A stretch of DNA of 64,000 nucleotides, taken from Oricola nitratireducens. GTDB lineage: Bacteria; Pseudomonadota; Alphaproteobacteria; Rhizobiales; Rhizobiaceae. The notes under the pieces were generated by a model. The model did no database searches. It saw nothing but the letters and a program-made list of their open reading frames with translations, and was not told the DNA's origin. This document shows, in pieces, positions 9,356 through 18,560 of this stretch. The number at the start of each line of letters is the position of its first letter. Position 1 is the stretch's first letter. The position numbers were made by a program, and so were the translations under genes. The stretch is from positions 17,001-81,000 of the forward strand of contig NZ_JACZCS010000037.1 in NCBI RefSeq assembly GCF_014904745.1. The letters are read 5' to 3'.

Positions 9356-12300
9356 CTAATGCAGCTTGCCGCTCGCATGCGCCAGCATGGTGTAGACCTT
9401 GCCGGTATCCGAGGTCAGGTACGTCTGCGTCATGATGTTGTCGCGGTCGTTCTTCGCAATGTCACGCAGCAGGCGCTCGAAATCGTTCACGTAACGATCG
9501 ACCGATGCACGGAAGGTGCTGTCGCTTTCGTATTTGCGCTTGATCTCGTCGAAAGTCTGCTGGCCCTTTAGCGTATAGAGACGCCGCGTGAAGACGTTGC
9601 GCTCGCCGCGACGGTAACGTTCCCACAGGTCGATCGACGCCTCGTGATCGATGGCTCGGGCGATGTCGACCGAAAGAGAGTTTAGCGATTCGACCGTGTG
9701 GAGCGCTTCGCGCGGCTGGTCGATACGCTGCGGCGCGCGCGGAGCGGGCTCATCTTCCTTGGAGGCGCGGCGCAGCAGGTCGCTGACCCAGCCACCGGAG
9801 GCCTGTTCCGGTTCTTCCTCGCGCTGCGGAGCGGGGTCGCTCATGTTCAGGCTGCCACGCAGCACGGGTTCGCGCTGTGCGGGGGCTGCAGCGGGAACGG
9901 GCGCAGCCGGCGCCGGCTGTGGGCGCGGCGCAACGGCCACTGCGTCGGCGACAGGCGCCTGCCGCGTCTCGACGGTCGCCTGCGGGGCGGGCCTGCGTGC
10001 CCGGTTGCTGCCGCCATTACCGATGTCGAAGGCCCGGCCGGAATTCTCGACGATGCGAGACAGGTCTTTGAGCGCGTTGATCTGTTCGGACACGGCGCGC
10101 CGCATCGCGCTGGTGGATTCGCGCGTTTCCTCCGGTAGTTCGAAGATGCCCTTGCGAACCTCTTCGCGCGTCTGGGTGAGTTCGTGGTTCATGTCGGTGG
10201 CGACGCGACGCATCTCGGATGTCGCACCCTCGAAACGCTTGAGAGCGGCGTCGATTGCCTGGCCGACATTCTGTGTGACCGACTCGGCGGAAGACCGCGC
10301 CGTGCCTTCGGCTTCCTTCGCGGTCTGGCGCAGCTTGACCGACATTTCGTCGGCCGTATGGCGCGTGCGCTCCTCGACGGTGTTGAAAGCGTCGGTGACC
10401 ATGGATTCGAAGGAGCGCATGAGCCGGGCGATTTCCTCGGACTTTCCGACCAGCCCGGTCGACAGCGACTCCAGCGCCTCGCGCCGTTCCTCGAGTGTGT
10501 TGGCGAGGCCCGATTGTGCCGTGCCGAGCAGTTCGGACGCGGAGGCGAGCACCCGTCCATGATCCTCGAAGCGGGACGCGATGGAGGAGACTTCCTCCAG
10601 CGTGCGGCTGGACACCTCTCCGAGCCGCGACATGTTGCCGTCGAGCATGTTGACCGACGAGGCGATCGAATCGGCGGCGCGAGTGGTCTTGTCGGCGAAT
10701 TCCGACGTCGTCTTTTCGAGGCGGTTATCCAGCTGGCCGAGGTTCGACGCGGCGTTGCGGATGAGTTCGCCGAGATTTGCGTTCGACGAAGACAGGCGTT
10801 CGATCAGGGCGTCGACATTTTCCGACAGTCCGTTTTGCGCCTGTTCGACGGCCGAAACAGTGTCGGCTGTGCGGCGCGCCATGGCCGTGATCAGGGCCGC
10901 GTTTTCCGCCTTGAGCCGCTCGGTCGCCGCGGTCGTGGCTTCCTCGAGTTGCTCGGCGAGCTTGCGTCCGTCGCCCGTAAGGCGCTCGATGAGCGGCCGG
11001 GTGGAGTTCTCGATCAGGTTCTCCATGTCGCGGGTGTGCGTCGACAGGAGACTGGAGAGTTCGCCCGTGCGCTCGACAAAGGCGTTGACGGCCTCCTGCG
11101 CCTTGCCGCCCATGAGGTCGGTTGCCTCGGACGTGCGGGCTTCGAAAGCCTCCAGCATATTGGTGGTCAGACGTCTGATTTCGTCGGTCTGTCCGGCCAG
11201 GCGCATTTCGTTGGTTGCGAGCTCCTCGGCAATGCGCTGCTGGTTCTGGCTCAACTGCTCGGAGAGATGCACGGCAAAATCCTTGCCGTGGACGCCGATG
11301 GTATCGCCGGCCTTCGCAGCTTCCTCTTCGAGTTCAATGCGGGCCGTGGCGACACTGTCGCGCAGCGTGCGTGCGACGATACCGGCGCTGTCCTCTAGCG
11401 TGCGGCGTACGTTTTCGATGCCGAGCGTAAGAGCCTTCTGCATCGTCTCGGCGCGTTCGTCGATGATGCTGGTGTTCTGGGAGAACAGGTTGTCCAGCGC
11501 TTCGGTGCTGCGCGAGAGCGCGACAATCGCTGTGTTGGTGCGATCCTCGATCGCTGCCTGCAGTCCGCCGGCCTTGTCGGTCAACAGTTCTTCAAGCCGC
11601 GCATTGGTCTGCGACATGGCGCTTTCGACCGCTCCGGACGCCCGTGAAATCTCGTCGACGAGAGCGCTTGCACGCTGGCTGAGAGTGGCGCTGAGCCGCA
11701 TTGTCTTCTCGTCCAGCGTTTCGTCGAGATGCGCTGTCTTTTCTTCGAGCACCGAGACGAGTTTGCCGGAGTTTTCCGCCAGGTTCTGGGCAAGCGTGTC
11801 GGCTAGGGTGGTGACATTCTGGTCGAAGCGGGAGGTCCGCTCCTCGAACTCGGCGGCGCGCTGCTGCAGCCGTTCGGCGACCGATTCCACTTTGGCCTCG
11901 ATGGAGTCCCTGAAGCTCGACGCGCTGCTGTCGAGCATTTGCGACTTTTCTTCCAGCGTCGCCGAAATGCGGGCGGAGTGGCCGCCGACGCGATCGATGA
12001 GCATCTCCGACTGGCTCTCGAATGTCTGGCCGAACTGGGTCGCCGTGCGGGCGAATTCGTCGGACCGCGAATCGAGCGTCGCGCCGAACTCCCCGACCTT
12101 CTTGCCGAGTTCCTCGGAAAGCGCTTGCGTGCGGGATTCGATCGTTTCGCCGATGCGCGATGCTCCGGCATCGATCGTCGAGGTAAGCTTGTCCGTCGTG
12201 TGGCCGACCGCGCCATAGATCGCGGACGTCTTTTCGTCGAGACGCTGCAGGAATTCGTCGGTCCTGCCTCCGATCGCATCGGCCGTGCCGGACGTGATAT

Positions 12301-13903
12301 CGTTGAGCTTCGTCGTGAATGCCGAGGATTTCTCCTCGAGGATCGCGGCGAGCGACGTTTCCATCGAGCTGGTCTGCTCCTCGAAGGCCTGGCGCGCCTT
12401 GTCGGCGATGACGCCGGCCTGCGCATTGCCGTGCGCATAGGTCTCGGCGATTGCGCGGGTGCGTTCGAGAAGGGTTTCGTTGATCTGGCGGGCCCGCGCA
12501 TCGAGCGCCGAATTGAGCTTTTCGGTGCCGTGGTTGATGGCCTGGACGCGGGTTTCGAAATCGCCGAGCAACTGCTGGCCGCGTTCGGAGAAGGTCTTCT
12601 CCAAGCTGGCCATGCGCTCGTCGAACTCGTCGGTCATGTTCGTCGCGGTGCTGCCCAGCAACGTGACGAGGCCGGTCGCCCTTGCTTCCAATGTCTCGGA
12701 CAGTTTGCGGCTTGCCTCGTCGGTCTGTTCGCTGAGATTGGCGATGCGCATGTCGATCAGGCTGGCGAATGCCTCGCCCGAATTGGAGATGCGGCCGGAT
12801 ACCTCGTCGAGGCGGGCGGCGATCGTTTCGTTGACGGCATTGCTGCTCTGTTCGAGGCGGTCGATCAGCGACTGGCCTGATTCGTTCAGCGACATCGACA
12901 ACTGCGTCGAGGCATTGCGCACGTTGTCACGGATGAAGTCGGCGGAGCCGGTCAGTTCGTCGCGGAGCTGCTCATGGGCGCCGGCGATCGAGGCGCGCAG
13001 GCGTTCGGCATGGGTGACGATGCCTTCGCGCTCGTTGCCGAGATCGGTCAGCAGCGAACGGACCCGCACTTCGTTGTCGGTATAGGCGCGCTCCAGTTCG
13101 GAAACCTCGGACTGCATCAAGGCTTCCAGCTCGCTGGCGCGTGCGATCGTGCGCTCGATGCCTTCGCCCATTGCGGCGACTTCGCGGCGTACCGCCTGGC
13201 CGACGGTGACGATACGTTCCTGTGCAAGGTTTTCCGGTTCGGCGAGGCGCAGGGCGATTTCGCTCATCGAATGCGCGGTCAACCGCATTTCCTGCGACCG
13301 GCGAACCATGGCCGCGATCGCGAAGAACAGGAAGATCGGGACGATAATGGAGACGAGGATCGCGATCACGCCGGGCTGGGCGCGCAATTTGTCGAGAGAA
13401 CTGATCTGCCAGACAGCGGGAGCATAAAGCAGATGCATCAGCGCGATGCCGCCGATCGCCCACACGACGCTTGCCACAATTGCCGCGGTATACCCGCCGC
13501 GCACCGACGTGCGGTTCAGGCGCGAGAGGATCGCCTGGTAGTCGCGCTGCGTGTCGTCGTCATTGGCGGGTTTGAAGCTGACCGACTGCCGCGTCGGCGC
13601 CGCGGGCGCCTCCGGCTCGTGAACGGACGGTTTTGCGGCGGTTGCCGGTTCCGGTTTTGATGATGGCTTGCTGTTGCCCACAGGCGGTGCGGGCGGAGCG
13701 GCAACATGCGTTTCGGGCGATTTCTTGGCCTGATCGCTTTCCTCCGCGAGTTCGCTTGCGGCTGCGGCGACCTGGCTTTCGAAATCGTCGAGCGACAATT
13801 CGTCGTCCAGGCTGATGTCGTCGTCGAGACCGGCTTCTAACGCTTCCTCCAGCGCTGCTTCCATGTCGCGATCGATGTTCGCAGCGTTCTTGTTCACAGC
13901 CAT
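9356..13903 (-). CDS. Giant membrane-anchored coiled-coil protein (kinesin-like / apolipoprotein-like family of rhizobia)
   Basis: This 1515-residue protein has four parts. Residues 1-60 are acidic; 60-115 are Pro/Ala-rich. Two membrane segments (about 137-160 and 178-200) are separated by a short loop. About 1000 residues of amphipathic heptad-like helix follow, built from loosely repeating units such as SxxLDEKTxxLSATL and RxxELxETL. Near residues 1310-1390 comes a Pro/Ala linker, then a compact C-terminal domain (about 1400-1515) with the WERYRRGERNVFTRRLYT block. Rhizobial relatives are annotated as kinesin-like or apolipoprotein A1/A4/E-domain proteins, but those names reflect coiled-coil similarity only. 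Function is unknown; the layout suits a structural or cell-division role. A TTG start 18 bases upstream is less likely than ATG 13903, which has a gagg site. Confidence 0.82.
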   Translation of the reverse strand: MAVNKNAANIDRDMEAALEEALEAGLDDDISLDDELSLDDFESQVAAAASELAEESDQAKKSPETHVAAPPAPPVGNSKPSSKPEPATAAKPSVHEPEAPAAPTRQSVSFKPANDDDTQRDYQAILSRLNRTSVRGGYTAAIVASVVWAIGGIALMHLLYAPAVWQISSLDKLRAQPGVIAILVSIIVPIFLFFAIAAMVRRSQEMRLTAHSMSEIALRLAEPENLAQERIVTVGQAVRREVAAMGEGIERTIARASELEALMQSEVSELERAYTDNEVRVRSLLTDLGNEREGIVTHAERLRASIAGAHEQLRDELTGSADFIRDNVRNASTQLSMSLNESGQSLIDRLEQSSNAVNETIAARLDEVSGRISNSGEAFASLIDMRIANLSEQTDEASRKLSETLEARATGLVTLLGSTATNMTDEFDERMASLEKTFSERGQQLLGDFETRVQAINHGTEKLNSALDARARQINETLLERTRAIAETYAHGNAQAGVIADKARQAFEEQTSSMETSLAAILEEKSSAFTTKLNDITSGTADAIGGRTDEFLQRLDEKTSAIYGAVGHTTDKLTSTIDAGASRIGETIESRTQALSEELGKKVGEFGATLDSRSDEFARTATQFGQTFESQSEMLIDRVGGHSARISATLEEKSQMLDSSASSFRDSIEAKVESVAERLQQRAAEFEERTSRFDQNVTTLADTLAQNLAENSGKLVSVLEEKTAHLDETLDEKTMRLSATLSQRASALVDEISRASGAVESAMSQTNARLEELLTDKAGGLQAAIEDRTNTAIVALSRSTEALDNLFSQNTSIIDERAETMQKALTLGIENVRRTLEDSAGIVARTLRDSVATARIELEEEAAKAGDTIGVHGKDFAVHLSEQLSQNQQRIAEELATNEMRLAGQTDEIRRLTTNMLEAFEARTSEATDLMGGKAQEAVNAFVERTGELSSLLSTHTRDMENLIENSTRPLIERLTGDGRKLAEQLEEATTAATERLKAENAALITAMARRTADTVSAVEQAQNGLSENVDALIERLSSSNANLGELIRNAASNLGQLDNRLEKTTSEFADKTTRAADSIASSVNMLDGNMSRLGEVSSRTLEEVSSIASRFEDHGRVLASASELLGTAQSGLANTLEERREALESLSTGLVGKSEEIARLMRSFESMVTDAFNTVEERTRHTADEMSVKLRQTAKEAEGTARSSAESVTQNVGQAIDAALKRFEGATSEMRRVATDMNHELTQTREEVRKGIFELPEETRESTSAMRRAVSEQINALKDLSRIVENSGRAFDIGNGGSNRARRPAPQATVETRQAPVADAVAVAPRPQPAPAAPVPAAAPAQREPVLRGSLNMSDPAPQREEEPEQASGGWVSDLLRRASKEDEPAPRAPQRIDQPREALHTVESLNSLSVDIARAIDHEASIDLWERYRRGERNVFTRRLYTLKGQQTFDEIKRKYESDSTFRASVDRYVNDFERLLRDIAKNDRDNIMTQTYLTSDTGKVYTMLAHASGKLH

Positions 13904-14218
13904 TGCCGCCTCACTCAACAAACTCGGCCTGCCTTCGGCAGCCCTTTCCTCGAATACCTATGTGACACACCACAATATGGGCGCAACTGTGTTCTCTGTA
14001 CGCCCAAACGGTGATGCGTATCGTAACGGGACACCTCTCGAAATGGAACTCGCGATTGTCCCGATCCGCAAAAGTTTAAAGATAAAGTTAACGCGCCGGC
14101 TTGTCGCCTGATTTTTCAAAAATGGCGCCGGCGGGCATCCGAATGGCGGTTAACTCCCCGGCGACCTTTAGATGCCATCATCTTGAATTGCTCAATAGGC
14201 AAACGGGATGGATTGGAT
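13904..14218. other. Divergent intergenic region
   Basis: This stretch separates the large coiled-coil gene (minus) from the Hpt gene (plus) and must hold both promoters. I see no convincing gene or repeat. An AT-rich patch at about 14072-14092 contains two TTAA blocks spaced by 8 bases, which falls one base short of a standard CtrA site. Confidence 0.5.
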
Positions 14219-14584
14219 ATGAATGAGACTCCTGTGTTCGCACCACCGGATTCGTCGAGCGCGCTGCCCGGCGAAACACGCCCGGTAGACCTTGCATTTC
14301 TCGCCCGCCAGACGGGCGGAGACCGGGCGCTCGAGGAAGAAGTACTGCGGCTTTTCGCCAGGCAGGCCTCGATTCTGGGGAATGAATTGCGCAGCCAGAC
14401 GGACTGCGAAATCCGCAAGCGCAGTGCGCATACGCTGAAAGGTGCGGCCCGTGCCGTCGGTGCCTTCAGCCTGGCGGATCAAGCCTTGCGTATCGAAGAA
14501 GAACCGGAAAATCCGGCGCCGGTGACCGCCTTGCTTCGCGAGGTTGAAACCGTGCGCGATTATATCGCCTCGCTTCTGCGCTAG
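14219..14584 (+). CDS. Hpt (histidine phosphotransfer) domain protein
   Basis: The 121-residue protein is a single Hpt domain. The phosphorylatable His lies in SAHTLKGAARAVGAF, and the helix pattern before it (DRALEEEVLRLFARQASIL) fits a four-helix bundle. Such proteins relay phosphate between hybrid kinases and response regulators. Sequence cannot tell which kinase it serves; the CckA relay in this order uses ChpT, which is different. ATG 14219 is chosen because it gives an ordinary N-terminus. No partner kinase is adjacent; a ferredoxin gene follows after about 117 bases. Confidence 0.85.
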   Translation: MNETPVFAPPDSSSALPGETRPVDLAFLARQTGGDRALEEEVLRLFARQASILGNELRSQTDCEIRKRSAHTLKGAARAVGAFSLADQALRIEEEPENPAPVTALLREVETVRDYIASLLR

Positions 14585-15022
<438 letters not shown>

Positions 15023-15048
15023 TCGTCCCGAAACGGAAAAACCGGCCG

Positions 15049-15915
15049 ATGGCATTTTCCGCAGATGAAGCGTTCTCGGCGCGGAAATGGGCCCTGGCGC
15101 ATTCGAAAAGCCTCGTGCTCGGGCCGTCCGGCGTCTTGATGGGGATCCTCAACGTCACCCCCGACAGTTTTTCCGACGGCGGCCAACTGGCCAACACCGG
15201 TGACGCCGTTGCGCGGGCGCGGGCCATGACCGAAGCGGGCGCGGGGATCCTCGATATCGGCGGCGAGAGCACGCGTCCGGGCGGCGATCCCGTTGACGCG
15301 GAGACCGAACAGGCGCGCGTGCTGCCCTCGATCTCGGCCATCCGGGACGCGATCGCCGGCGCGGTCATCTCTATTGACACCTATCGTGCCGATACGGCGA
15401 AGAAGGCGGTCGAGGCCGGCGCCCACATCGTCAACGATGTATGGGGGCTGCAGCGCGAACCGGACATTGCCCGTGTCGCCGCGGAAACGGGGGCGGGGCT
15501 CTGCATCATGCATACGGGACGCGAGCGCGAAAAACTCGCCGATGTCATCGCCGACCAGTTCGCGTTTTTCGAAACCTCGCTGGAAATCGCGGGCAAGGCA
15601 GGCGTGCAGCGCGAGCAGATCGTGCTCGATCCGGGGTTCGGTTTTGCCAAGGACCCGGAGGAGAATTTCACCCTAATGGCGCGGTTCGAAGCGCTGCACG
15701 CGCTCGGATATCCGCTTCTCGTCGGGACAAGCCGCAAGCGGTTCATCGGCGATGCGACGGGGCGCGACGCGGCCGAACGCGATGTCGGAACGGCGGCAAC
15801 GACGGCATTGCTGCGCGCCGCCGGCGCGGCGGTATTTCGTGTCCACGATGTCGCAATTAATCGCGACGCGCTTGCCATAGCGGATGCTATGGTCGCCCGG
15901 CGGCCGTCGAATTGA
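15049..15915 (+). CDS. folP: Dihydropteroate synthase
   Basis: This 288-residue enzyme joins p-aminobenzoate to 6-hydroxymethyl-dihydropterin pyrophosphate in folate synthesis and is the sulfonamide target. It shows the family's blocks in order: GILNVTPDSFSDGG, DIGGESTRPG, ISIDTYR, VNDVWG, LDPGFGFAKDPEEN and GTSRKRFIG. It is the first of three adjacent folate genes (folP, folB, folK) in biosynthetic grouping, though pathway order is FolB, FolK, FolP. Confidence 0.96.
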   Translation: MAFSADEAFSARKWALAHSKSLVLGPSGVLMGILNVTPDSFSDGGQLANTGDAVARARAMTEAGAGILDIGGESTRPGGDPVDAETEQARVLPSISAIRDAIAGAVISIDTYRADTAKKAVEAGAHIVNDVWGLQREPDIARVAAETGAGLCIMHTGREREKLADVIADQFAFFETSLEIAGKAGVQREQIVLDPGFGFAKDPEENFTLMARFEALHALGYPLLVGTSRKRFIGDATGRDAAERDVGTAATTALLRAAGAAVFRVHDVAINRDALAIADAMVARRPSN

Positions 15916-15940
15916 CCGGCCGCAACCAGGACACCGACCC

Positions 15941-16321
15941 ATGATGTACCAGATCCGGATGATGAATTGCGCGTTTTTCGCGCGGCACGGCGTGTTCGAC
16001 CAGGAGGAGTTTCTTGGCCAGCGTTTCTATGTCGACGCGGTTCTGACCGTTGATCCGGGCGATGCGCTGGAGAACGACAGCATCGAGGGGACGGTGGATT
16101 ATGGCGTGGCGTTCCAGGAGATCGAGAAGATCGTCACCGGAAAGAGGCGCTTCCTGATCGAGGCGATCGCACTCGAGATCGCCAAGGCGCTGTGCCATCG
16201 TTTTCCGCAGATCGTGACGGCCGACATCACCGTGCGCAAGCCGAACGCACCGGTTCCCGGCGTGCTGGACCATGTCGAGGTGCGTGTCGTGCATGATGCG
16301 AAAGCCGGTCACGGTGGCTGA
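15941..16321 (+). CDS. folB: Dihydroneopterin aldolase
   Basis: The 126-residue protein fits FolB (about 120 residues), which cleaves 7,8-dihydroneopterin to 6-hydroxymethyl-dihydropterin and glycolaldehyde. Family signs are FARHGVFDQEEFLGQRFYVD near the start, TVDYGVAFQEIEKIV, and IRKPNAPV-like VRKPNAPVPG near the end. ATG 15941 has an agga ribosome site; a second ATG follows directly at 15944. The 3' end overlaps the start region of folK. Confidence 0.94.
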   Translation: MMYQIRMMNCAFFARHGVFDQEEFLGQRFYVDAVLTVDPGDALENDSIEGTVDYGVAFQEIEKIVTGKRRFLIEAIALEIAKALCHRFPQIVTADITVRKPNAPVPGVLDHVEVRVVHDAKAGHGG

Positions 16322-16814
16322 ACGCGTCACCGCCTATCTCGGACTCGGCGGAAATGTCGGCGACGTCGCGGAGGCGATGCGGTCGGCGCTGAAACGCCTC
16401 GACGCGCATCCGGAGTGCCGGATCACGGCGATTTCGCGGGTTTTCCGCACACCGCCCTGGGGTCCGGTCAAGCAGGATTGGTATCTGAATGCCTGTGCCG
16501 AGATTGAGACCGGTCTCAGCGCGCCGGACCTGCTGGCGCTGGCGCTTGAGACCGAGCGCGCGCTCGGACGCGTGCGCGAAACGCGCTGGGGACCGCGCAC
16601 GCTCGATATCGACATCCTGCTTTACGGCGATGCGCCGGTGTCTCTGGAAAACCTCACCATTCCGCATCCAAGGATGACGGAACGGGCATTCGTCATGGTG
16701 CCGCTTGCCGATATCGCGCCGGACATCGTGCTCGCGGGGCGGACCGTGCGCGAGCATGCGCAAACTTTCCGCGACGAGGGCCTTGAGATGACGGATATTC
16801 GCCTGAGCGTATGA
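16293..16814 (+). CDS. folK: 2-amino-4-hydroxy-6-hydroxymethyldihydropteridine pyrophosphokinase
   Basis: FolK transfers pyrophosphate from ATP to 6-hydroxymethyl-dihydropterin, giving the substrate of FolP. The sequence has YLGLGGNVGD, FRTPPWGPVKQDWYLNA, the RWGPRTLDIDILLYG signature and IPHPRMTERAFVMVPL. Start choice is uncertain: ATG 16293, ATG 16296 or GTG 16314 all overlap the end of folB, so translation is probably coupled. With 16293 the product is 173 residues. Confidence 0.93.
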   Translation: MMRKPVTVAERVTAYLGLGGNVGDVAEAMRSALKRLDAHPECRITAISRVFRTPPWGPVKQDWYLNACAEIETGLSAPDLLALALETERALGRVRETRWGPRTLDIDILLYGDAPVSLENLTIPHPRMTERAFVMVPLADIAPDIVLAGRTVREHAQTFRDEGLEMTDIRLSV

Positions 16815-16821
16815 AGCGGCG

Positions 16822-17355
16822 CTAGTCCGACGTTTCGGCGGCGAGGGAATTGATGCGGTCGAGCTTCATGCCGATCACCGGAACAAGAGATTTCCCGACA
16901 TTCACCGAGACGGTGATGTTGAGCTGGTTGTCGGACGCCAGCCGCGCCAGCATGGCGCCGTCGAGTTGCTTTCGCTTCAGGGTCAGCACGACATGACTGG
17001 GCGACACGGCGCCGGCAACGACGTCGAGACCTTCGCCTTCGGCGCCATCGAGGAAATGGCCGACATAGGAGCGGCCCTTGCGCTTGACGGTGGCGTTCAT
17101 TTTCTGCGTGAACACGCCGACGCGGCAGCCGCCGTCGAGCGTCATGCCGAGCTTGTCATCGGGCGTGAGACCGTTGAATTCGCAGGTGAATTTCGTGCCC
17201 TTGTATTTACCGGCGACGATCTCGCCGGGTCCGCGCCACTTGCCCTCGATCTGGCGGAAGAACCGGGCATCGCGATCATTGGCGCTCGACGGCGCGGCGG
17301 CGAAAGCCGTGGTCGCGAGGGCAAGGGCGGAAATGGCCATCGAACGAAGAAGCAT
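16822..17355 (-). CDS. Secreted protein of unknown function
   Basis: The 177-residue product has a clear Sec signal peptide (hydrophobic residues about 4-20, cleavage near SSA-ND). The mature part starts with FFRQIEGKWRGPGEIVAGKYKGTKFTCEF, reminiscent of lipocalin-like beta-barrel proteins whose barrel opens with a GxW motif, though I cannot assign a family firmly. Two cysteines (FTCEF, GGCRVG) could form a disulfide. It is convergent with folK, only 7 bases away. Rhizobial genomes carry similar uncharacterised proteins. No function can be inferred from the neighbours. Confidence 0.75.
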   Translation of the reverse strand: MLLRSMAISALALATTAFAAAPSSANDRDARFFRQIEGKWRGPGEIVAGKYKGTKFTCEFNGLTPDDKLGMTLDGGCRVGVFTQKMNATVKRKGRSYVGHFLDGAEGEGLDVVAGAVSPSHVVLTLKRKQLDGAMLARLASDNQLNITVSVNVGKSLVPVIGMKLDRINSLAAETSD

Positions 17356-17477
17356 GGCGGGTGGCTCTCATAATCGGCAATGCGGTAGGCGCATCATTAA
17401 GCGGAATGGTTAACACATGCTTTGTGAATCGCACCAGTCCCGGCCAAACGACACTCACGTTGTGTTACATGGCGCGT

Positions 17478-18560
17478 TCAGGCCTTTTTCCCGTTGTCTT
17501 TCGCGGCCGTCAGGTTTGACAGCACCGCCGACAGTTTCGGTCGCGCGACGGCGTGGAAAGGCGCGGGGCGGCATACTTCCATTGCCGATATGCCGACGCG
17601 CGCGGTCATCAGCCCGTTGAGGACGCCTTCGCCGAGGCGCGCCGACAGGCGTGACGCGACGCCATGGCCGACAACCTGCTGTACGAGGCCGTCGCCGATG
17701 CTGGCGACGCCGGTGACGGCGAGATGGCCGAGCACCTTGCGAAACAGGCGGAAATTGCCCAGTGCGCCCGTTCGCCCGCCATAGAGTTCCGACATGCGGC
17801 GCACGAGCCGGAAATTCTCGTAGATCACGTAGAGAATGTCGAGGAAGGCGCGCGGGCTGACCGCGGTGACGACCGATACGCGCCGGGATGCGCCCATGAC
17901 CAGCAGGAAGGCATCCCGGTCGAGGCTGCGGAACAATTCGCGCTCGGCGAGCGCGTAATAGTCGGAGGCATCGAGGATCTCGCCCTGCTGTTCGGCGAGG
18001 ATCGTGCGCCCGGCGGCCGATTTCGGATTGCCGGCCATGTGATGGACGAGCTTGCGCGTTGCCCGGGAGAGGGCCTTGTCGTCGGAGCCGGCGAGGGTGT
18101 CTTCCAGTTCCGTGCGCAGATGGTCGACGGACCGCAGTCGCATCATGGCGGCGATCTCGCGGATCACGACGAGCAGCACGGAGACCGCGATCAGGCCGGC
18201 CACGCCGAGCGCTAGCCAGCCAAGCCATTCGTTGCGCGCGAACAGGGCCCGGACGACGGAATCGATCCACAGTCCGGCGGCGAGGCTGGCGAACAGGCCG
18301 ACGGCCGAGATCGCAACCGAGGCAAGCGAAAATCCGCGCTTCTGGCGATCGACCTCCTCGATCACGGCTTGGTCGGCGGTCAGGTCTTCGCGTTCGAAGA
18401 AGTCCTCCGGCTCCATTTCCAGTGCCGGGCCGGGCGCGATCGCTCGCGGTTTGCGCAGTGGCGCAGCCGTTTTTTCGGCGGAAATGGCGGAAACCGTTTC
18501 TTCCCTTTCCGGTTCGATCGCAAATGCGCGCGGTTTGCGGCGCGTCTTGTCTTCGGTCAT
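17478..18560 (-). CDS. ycjF: YcjF/DUF697 family inner-membrane protein (TIGR01620)
   Basis: This 360-residue protein has a charged N-terminal third (TRRKPRAFAIEPEREE), two membrane segments (about residues 98-118 and 133-153) and a C-terminal DUF697 domain with GDGLVQQVVGHGVASRLSAR. It overlaps the 3' end of the YcjX gene by 4 bases, the same ycjX-ycjF pairing seen in enterobacteria, where the pair belongs to envelope-stress regulons. The exact function is not known. It is likely membrane-bound and partnered with the YcjX GTPase. Confidence 0.9.
   Translation of the reverse strand: MTEDKTRRKPRAFAIEPEREETVSAISAEKTAAPLRKPRAIAPGPALEMEPEDFFEREDLTADQAVIEEVDRQKRGFSLASVAISAVGLFASLAAGLWIDSVVRALFARNEWLGWLALGVAGLIAVSVLLVVIREIAAMMRLRSVDHLRTELEDTLAGSDDKALSRATRKLVHHMAGNPKSAAGRTILAEQQGEILDASDYYALAERELFRSLDRDAFLLVMGASRRVSVVTAVSPRAFLDILYVIYENFRLVRRMSELYGGRTGALGNFRLFRKVLGHLAVTGVASIGDGLVQQVVGHGVASRLSARLGEGVLNGLMTARVGISAMEVCRPAPFHAVARPKLSAVLSNLTAAKDNGKKA

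Noticed and set aside
14072..14092. Possible CtrA binding site (TTAA-n-TTAA)
   Set aside because: The spacing is 8 rather than 7 bases and no second feature supports it.
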